A stretch of 64,000 nt of DNA from Xiphydria camelus (Eukaryota; Arthropoda; Insecta; Hymenoptera; Xiphydriidae): contig OY783198.1 of assembly GCA_963678675.1 (NCBI GenBank), positions 21,500,684-21,564,683 of the forward strand, read 5' to 3'. Positions 39,301 through 48,300 of the stretch are shown here, piece after piece. Position 1 is the first letter of the stretch. Every line of letters begins with the position of its first letter. A model generated the notes under the pieces. That model ran no database searches and was not told where the DNA came from. It was given only the letters and a program-made list of their open reading frames with translations. The translations under genes and the position numbers were made by a program.

Positions 39301-42300
39301 TGTGTATGCATATGCGTTGCGTGTGCGCGCGTACGGACGTACGACTGTACGGCAAGGGTGAGAGGGAGATAGGTGCGCATGTTCAGAGTTACTACCCGTC
39401 GTATCGTAATTGAAAACCGACATGCGGCAAACTCTAGAACGGACCTTATAAATTTGATCGCACGGCGCACGTATAGCCTCGTTTATTAACACCTGAAACA
39501 GAATATACATATAACGGTCGTTGGTGTGTTTGGCCGGAAGTATAATTTCTAGAAGGTGTCACTCGTTTCCGGAAAAACTAACACCGCAGGAGAACAGAAA
39601 AATTTGCCAGCCTCTCGAATCGCAGATATTTCGCGAGTCGCATCAGTCGAGAAAGATCGATAAAAAGGCGGCGACTATCGCTTCTCGTCTTCTAACGTCA
39701 CACGCGAGACGAAGACACACTCGGTCACATGGCGAACCATTTCGCCGCGACGTCCTTTCATCAAACATATATATTCGGAGTAATATCTACCTCCCTTTCT
39801 CGCCCGTCGTAATGTTTTGCCGCCGATTCGCCGCGCGGCCTTTTACGTCGATCGCCTCTCGAAATGCAAAACCTGCTTCCGCTCGAAGATTGGTCGGGAA
39901 CGCGCGCCCGCATGACGTGGATACCTACCTACTCGTCGAGCGTAACCGATTACACGGGACAAAAAGGAATAACGGGCATCACTGCGAGGGATGCCAGCGC
40001 AAATCTCGATGCTCGGTTGAATTGCTATTTTGTGTGGTTTCGCGTATGGTTTCTATATCGGTTTCTCTTTGTACTTCAATTCGCCGGGTATTCGTTGCGA
40101 ATAAAGGTTTTTTAGTGGTCGGACTAGAGCGCGGCCTCGATTTTCAAATGTGTATATTCGTTGAAAAGGCGAACAGCGTATGCGTAGTAGGAGAAATGTA
40201 TTTTTTAGAGCAGTATGGAGCAATACTGATGACTATAGATCGATCTAATTAGCTTTTGCGTAAATCTGAGATAAATTTAGTTCAATTTATAGGACGAAAG
40301 AAGAAAGATCGATACGAATGAATGAGATTCACGTGAAAAAATGTTCGTAAGCCATCAGTGTATCGTAATAGTTTATTAAAAACAATAGCGTCCCATCGAG
40401 AACCTTTATACATTGTCTACACGGAAACCGTCGAAGCGCGTCGTCCGACCGCAATGACAGCACGGATCGGTCACCTACCTGTCCGAGCAAACACGTCGCG
40501 TACTACTGAACAGCCGCTCGACCTGTCCCGGGCGTAACTACTGCCCGTTACGACGATGCTTGTCCGACCGTACACGGGCTTTCTCTACTGTCCGCCGTCC
40601 TCATTGTACGTCTACGACTCCAATAGAACTCGAAGGTTTCTTTAACATCGACGAAATTACTTTCTAATTCTCATTTATCCTTCCAATACTCTCTCGATAC
40701 ACTTTGATCTTTCAGAGAGCAGCGAGCACATTCATTGCGAACTAGTCGGACAATGAATAATGCAATTTGTACGATAGTTTTCTTCCGCCCGAGAACTGGA
40801 TCGAGCTTATTTCACTTCAATCATCCTGAGTACGATTCTTGGGAGCTTTTATCACTGTGCGGATATTAAAGCAGATCGTGTATACTTGGTGTAAGTACAT
40901 ACATAGGAGACTTTAGTCGGCTGACCCGTCGCGGACGTAACTACTCGTAATTGAAGTCGCAGTCAAATCTGTCCGATTATACAGTCACTTATTCTGCTTA
41001 TCTCGGCGTGATTTAGTCCCTTTTTTTGTGGGTTACATTTATAATTGAAGGGTACCATATGCAAAAAATTAGAATAGGAAGTATGTACCACTTTACACTT
41101 GAATTATTATTAAAAAATTGTATATCTATATTAGGCAGCATCCAAAACTAAACAGAATCAGATACCTAATACATAAAATTAATTTTTTTCATTAAAATTG
41201 TTACATTAATTCGGTACTCCTCCTGTGAAATTATTCTGTTTGTACATACCACGTTTTGCATATGGTATCCTTCAATTATCAATCGCGTCTAACATCTTTC
41301 GCCTATCGGGGACTCTTCAACGACAACGAGACTACTGCCCTCATTTATGATATACGTCTGTTTTAATATCTCGTAGAAATGTATGCCGTTAATGACTAAT
41401 ACAATTCTCGCCAACTGAACTCGGTTAAACGAAGTGCTCGTTTCCTTTGTGACGCCAATTTCCCCGCTCCGTCCTCTCCACTTGTTCCGTCAATTATATA
41501 TGCGCGACGAGTAGATAATCCCATATTGATTACACCTTCAATTCTGAGATTTCTCAACCAATCAGCTTCCTTCTCGTCTTTGGTCGAATCAAATCTCTAT
41601 CAATTGGCGACTCGCTTTGTGTGTAGTTATCTCCACGGTAAAACTAAAAGAAAGATACTTAAATCTCTTTATTCTCTGTTCTTCAGTCTCCAGCAAAATT
41701 TTACAAATATCCTTTACTCGTGAAATTATAACTAAACAGCTTTTGCGAAAGAGAAAAAAATCAATTCAAGGAATAATAATTATATACCGAGAGAAAAAAT
41801 GTCTTATCGCAAGAAAATATTTTCCCCCGTTAAACGCATAGGAAAGCGCTGTACGAAAACCTCTCTCGTATAATTTAATCTAATCTTGCGTCGAAATACC
41901 ACCGGTCGGGCAAGGTCGTATACGTATAGTATCGACCGCGAGAACGAGCTTGAGCCTCCCTCGAAGGAACGGACTTCCGTGGGATAAAGCTGTCTCTGCA
42001 GCGCTTGCACCGATGAGGGGAGGAGAGAACGAAGGAAGGAATAACGGAGAGCTCCCTTTCCCATCCGGGAAGTGTATAGGGCGATCGAAAGGGCGTGCAC
42101 GGAATGCAAAGCGGATAATATCGATAATTGGATCTGAGCCGCGGGTAGTCGAGTCGGCATTACAACGTAATACCGGTACTCTCCGATACAGGGAGCCGTA
42201 ATGATAGAGGCATAAGTGGAAAATATTCCGTGCGACTTTATTACACGCATAACCCCCGACACTGCCGTGTCCTTGGACGCATTTAATTATACACCTCCCG

Positions 42301-45300
42301 AAAGATCAATAATAATAACGAGATTTTACCGTACGTTTATTACCTACCATTACGAATCGAATCACCGCGGCTTTGGCCGGCGCCCTGCATTGTTCCGTCG
42401 ATAACAGAGTCACGCAATAACGATCGAGGACTTCAATAACAATTAATTATAGTACTCGTAATTACGGATACGGAGTTAATAAGTCGGCGTATCGATATCG
42501 CGTATAATAAAGTCGGTCGTTACCCTTCCTGGCTTATAAATATTTAAACGCGTCCGTAGTTGAAAAGTTTCTACTTTATTTCTCCCCGGTCCCCGCAGAC
42601 CGGCGATTATAATAGAGGCTCCCCGATGCGAGAAACGAATCGAGGAGACCAAGAAGGTGCTCTTATCAAATGCAACGTCTACGATGCTCGAGGTACTCGA
42701 GTATTCCCTCCCTCTCTGCGATCGCGATAATACAATCGCGACTGCGGTAACATAAACGTAATGTAAAGAGCTTGCATGTACCTTTGCACACGCGTAGATA
42801 CGCGAATATTCCGTACACCCACGAATGCTAAGGCCGTGCCGAGCCACTCCGGGGCTGACACGGACACGAGAACTAATTTGCCCGCGGGTTAGCGGTACTC
42901 CGGAAAGGATAATCGGGAAGGGGTTAGTGTTATGAGACGACAATTTCAGATAAGGGAAATAATATTGAAGCTCGTGTTTGAGACGAAGGATGAGAGAGGG
43001 TGACCGGGGGAGGGCAGAGTGCACCGGCGGTGAACCGAGAACGGCAGTGAGCTCTTCCATATAGGAATCCAGAGACGGAAATGCGGAAATAGGATAACGC
43101 TTCGCTTCTTCGCCTTATTGTTAGCGGCTGATGCAATCTCGTGCGCCATCCCGGTGACGTCCCGACCACCTTATCCGTTCGTTCCACCCCCGGGCACCCC
43201 CGCGATTCCGTCGTCTTTGCTTGCACGTTGAGGCGCATCAAAAATTGATGCCGCGATGACAGCTCCCGAGGGAAAGACTGAGAACGTAAATTCTAGTTAA
43301 AATCTACAGTAGAGAAGTTATCTTAGATTTATATACAATAAAAAGGTCTGAAACGTACGAAAGCTTTTCACAGATCTTGAGATGTTCGCGCTAATTTCAA
43401 AGTGTTAGGTTGTCCGTTAATTCAGAAAAGCTCGATGCCACCGACATCAAAACATCTCTCATCAGCCCTGAAATGCGTGGTGGAGAAATAATTGCGTACG
43501 ATTAATCGAAGCGGTATCTCCACCCAAATGAAATCTCATTGACTTTCAAATCGTCGTGATTGCCGCAAAACATCATCTCATGGTATTCCAAGAGATATAC
43601 CTGTATCTCGTTCTTCGAAAGGACGAGCGAGGAGGGGAAACGAGCAAAGAGATAGACTGAGAGAGCTCGAGGGACGGAGACGGAAGAGAGGGTCGATTAT
43701 TCCGCTACATTTTCCGACTTAACTAACGGAATAATGATGGAAAGACCTCGGATACAAATCTCTCGGAGAAATAACGATTAAAATAGCGAGACGTCGTGAT
43801 TCTTCTGGTTCTCGTCCTCTTCCCCTTCTTTCTTTTATTATCACTGTCTGTTTCTTTTCGTTTCTTTTTCTCGCTTGTGAGGAAAAGTAGGAAGAATTAC
43901 ACGCAGTACTCTTTCGATAATTACAGCCATCGTCCCTTCGAGCTCTGACGGTAACAAATAATGGGGCTTAACGATCCTCTTGGCTACTTAGCGACCGAGT
44001 CCCTCACCCCTAATTTATGTGTTCGAATACAAGCAGAGCCACGAATTAACCGTGACAGCCAGTGGGTAGACTGGTACCCCTATAAAATGGATCCGATTGG
44101 AATATATCACCGGTGAAACTAGCGGCGGAACACGACGATATTCCCATTTACTCGCAAATTCCTCGTCGCTTACATTCCCTGTCTTGTCAATTGCAGACGT
44201 TGACTCGACGGCGACCAAGGGAGAGGTCGCAGACCCGGCTGGAATCTCGAAGCTTTCCACCGAGCCAAATTTCAACGTTGTCCAAGGCAGACGATGGCGC
44301 TTCTCCCGAGATCGAAGAAAAGGTGACTTTCTTCGACAGACCGCCACCACCACCCCCGCCTCCTCCGCCACCACCTCCGACACTGAGTCAACAAGATCAA
44401 CAGACTGCGGACGCGGAAAAAGAAGATGGCTCTACCACTGTATCCGAGGATCTTCCGGACTCTGCGTCTACGACTGCCGATAGGGAGACCACCGAGGAAC
44501 TTGTCAGGTGAGGGAAAAATACTATTGCTACTTGAATTGTTCGATTGACGTTCATACAAATAACAGCTCATCGATTTTCTGCTAATGCATCTGTACTAGC
44601 GAAAAGCTTCTTTTCTCAAAATTCGATGGAAATTATAACTGTACGACTTTTATAGCTTCTGGCATAATGACATATTTTTTTTTCAAATCTCAGGTTTACC
44701 ACTCCGAAGGATAAAAGAACTTCAGTCGACGCGGAGAGAAGACGTCGTTCGATCCAAAGAGACCACTATATTTCAAGGTATGATACATATCTAAAATATA
44801 ATCGAAGTCGAAAGAACGTTTTTGTCTATTGCTCGCCTGCTCAGCCCAGAATTCCAAACTCTTCGCAAAACATTGATAAGTGACGATACGAGCAAAGACG
44901 CTACTTACACTGCTATAAAAGGAAATAGAAAACTTGAAATTCTCGCGCAAAATTCACTTCTCTTTAGCCTGAGTTCAAAATCGCCACGACAACTTGAAAA
45001 GCTAAAGGGATGCCAAAGGATAATATTATTTTACATCGACATTATCATCCCTATTTTTACAAGCCGTCCACCGCCGTCGAAATCTACCCCAATAATTGAA
45101 GTCAGAAACTGATAAACTCCATTCAACAATCGCTATTTTCATATTTACGATTTTCATTTCTTCACGCGCCGTCGACAAAGTACGACACGCGGATTCGCCT
45201 GAGGGCCTCTGTTCGTTTAGAACCGAAAAATTTAAGTGGAGACGGGGTTACAGAACATCGAGTTGGCGCAGGTCGAAAGAACCCACGATCGGCAACTTGT

Positions 45301-48300
45301 ACTACCAAGAAGGCGCGGGCGATGCGGCGCGGGTGATCGCCGACGAAAAAGTGAAGCTGAGGAGGGACTTGGCCGGCGGTACCAGGATTCCACCAGAGAC
45401 CATAGATCGAGTCTTCGACAACAGTAACAGACGCCTGTACGGCATGGGAGTTGTAGGACGATTTTTTGGGTGAGTAACATTTTTGATGTACACCAACAAT
45501 GACGCAGGACAACCAGAGCCTTTCCAACTTACTAAATAAATTAAATTCGACGGAGTCGCGATAAAGAGAGATTAAACTGTCCCTTAAATATTTTAACTTC
45601 TCCAAGGTACGGTACTTTACTACGACCCACCCACGGTCGTTGCGATTCAGAATTATTCATAAATTGCAAAGCAGTCGACGACGTTCCAAGCTTCGAGAAA
45701 AGCAATTAAGCGTTTTTACTTCGCCATCTACTTCTTCCACTCTTCCATATTTATTTTGTAAAGAGACGCTCGTTTCATTCTATTTTCGTCTATTTTTCAT
45801 TGATGTAACGACATTACAGCGTCCGTACAATCGAAGAAAATTCTAACGATATGCCACCCGCCAGTAAATAACGAATCGTCCCAGAAGAAGTTGCAGATCT
45901 ACCGCAGAAATCTCTGTACCGATAACAGTATCCGTTCAACTCTTTCAGGAAAACTTTAACGCTACTTAAAACTGCTCCTACACCCGCAATATATCACGAT
46001 AATGTAGGTATATACGTCTCGAATGCAAATACGCGCATTGCGTGCGATATGAAAATTGGAACACGATGTTCTTCGTAGCGAGCGAGGGGTAGCGTGAGGA
46101 GTTCTGGAAGTAGAAAAGGGGATCGAAACTTAATGGTGCGGTAAATATCGCTCGGGCTGGTGTACGTTTTGTAACGACAGAAAGATGAAAGGAGGAGCAT
46201 TATTAAGGGAACCGTCGACATTTACGAAACGTCGTGCGATTCGAAAAGAAGGTCCTACCATTATCGACCATCTTGGTAATGCGATCGAGCGAATTCAGTT
46301 ATGATAAAATCGGCCCTTTTCGATCCGGGTTTTTCCAAATCAACTCGTTCGGGCGAAAGGAAGAGAATTTTATCAGGAAAAGAATTTTATCGCTTCCTCT
46401 TCTTTTTGACTTTACAGAAGATCCTTCCGGAAAAGCGTCGCGCACAAGCCGGACGTGCAACAGCAATTGGATGACTTTGAGGATCACAGGCCATTCTTCA
46501 CGTACTGGATCACGACGGTCCAAGTTCTCATCCTGATCATATCTCTCGCCTGCTACGGATTCAGCCCAGTCGGAATTGATCTAATTCGTCAATCCGGACT
46601 GGTGAGTAATTTCGTCACTGAAACTGTTACTCGCGGAAACCCTACCGCGAATGATTTCCGCACTGGAAATAATTACGGGGCCCAACCGTCCACTAAATAA
46701 TTTCAGGGAAGAAAGATTCGTCACGCACGGCATATCGCCACATTACCATCGTCGTTTATTCATTTACTTTTCTCTCGCAAGCTCCCCGAATGTACAATTA
46801 CGGGGCCATGTTTATTGCGGAGCGTTACTCATTTCCATTTGCCCGTAGATACGCTCGTACAACCACCCCCCGTACGGCTATATCTATACCCTACACACAT
46901 AGCGGGTATCTGCAGTTTACGTGTGTTCTAACGCGAGGCCGGCATGTACTTGGATGGAAGCGAATATATATCTATATATACTAGCATATACCTGCACGTA
47001 CATATTTCTGTACAGTAGCGAGAGCATTGTACATAAATCTATACGCGCCGTGCAGCGCGTATATAGAATTTATTATCGCGTCAGAACATAACGAATGTAC
47101 GATAAGCAAAGAGCGCTCGATATACATAATTGAATCGTTCCATTGGAAAAAAAACTGGTCTCTCATCGTCTGCAAAAACTCACATCTTTCTACTCTCATC
47201 TCGTTCGCATTCAACCCCTGCGTACAACGGGATAGACAGATTCGTCGTCATCGCTGACGCCGAACGAAGGGCACCGCACGGCTAACAAACCTAGATATCG
47301 GCCGAAAAGTTTACGCAAATGTGTTTGTCATTCGCTCGTAAAATATCGCCGTGCCTTGAATCGATTGAACGACTCAACAAAAATCCATAGAAGAACTCGT
47401 ATTAAAGTCGTCCATATGCCTTCGCGGAAGCCTTATAATGCGAGAAGTTTATCAAAGAGAAAAAGAAATTGTTTCTTTCTAAGAATAAAAGAAGGAAAGG
47501 AACAGGAAAGAAACGACAGGGGAATTTCTTTATTTGCAATGATTCTAACTTGGTAATAAGTAGGGGTGGAGAAAGTTAAATGGCACTCGACGGTAAAGCT
47601 ATCACAAAGTTAAAACTAATGAAGCTGTTATTGCCGCCTCTAGGTTCTAGTGACGAGTCTCTCGCTACAGCAAGTCGACTATCAAGAACCGGCCAACTTC
47701 TGGATAGGACCCAGAGCAGCCGATTTGATCCATCTAGGTGCAAAATTCGCACCTTGCATGCGTAGAGATCTCAAAATTCTCAAGGAAATCGACGTATGGC
47801 GGGAGCGAGAACGAGATACCGCGTGTTGCATTAGGAACGACGATTCCGGCTGTGTCCAATCCAGCAAGTCCGAATGCTCTGTGAGTTGACGTCTTGATCG
47901 AAAGCTAGACTTAAGTCGAAACTTTTTCGATGCATTATTTCATCTCGTTTATAATGTAGCTGTATCTGTAGTTAGGCTCAATTGTGATAATATCATCTTC
48001 GTTTTTGCAAACCAACTGATCCGGGGAATGAGATCGACGGTCACGGTAATGGTCTTAACAACTATTGAATATTAATTGAACTGTATAGATATAGATGATA
48101 CATCGATGTAACTATATAACGATCGACTATCAAAGGCAAAAAATATTAATTGACCGTTTCTTCCACAAAACGCAGAATACGATATCGACGTGGAAGAAAT
48201 GGGGACCGGGAGACAGTGGACCCGGCGGACGAATAAGCGGCTCGGTGTGCGGTTTGGATCCGAAGTTTTGCGATGCACCTGCCAGTGTAGCACCTTACGA

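Larger units (their letters stand above)
15568..44196 (+). other. iRhom intron 3 (28.6 kb), rich in mobile elements
   Basis: The intron runs from GTGAGT after exon 3 to TTGCAG before exon 4, phase 0 on both sides. It holds at least ten foldback or TIR elements, two piggyBac-like elements and a gene-capturing Harbinger element, listed separately. No independent complete gene was recognised. Long minus-strand open frames at 17912-18580 and 28543-29655 look spurious. Short microsatellites occur near 21870 (TATG)n, 22488 (GA)n, 23508 (CG)n, 34430 (AGC)n and 35461 (CG)n. Confidence 0.8.

Noticed and set aside
44113..44196. Upstream extension of iRhom exon 4 in the same frame
   Set aside because: The strong acceptor TTGCAG at 44196 and the phase 0 match with exon 3 favour starting the exon at 44197.
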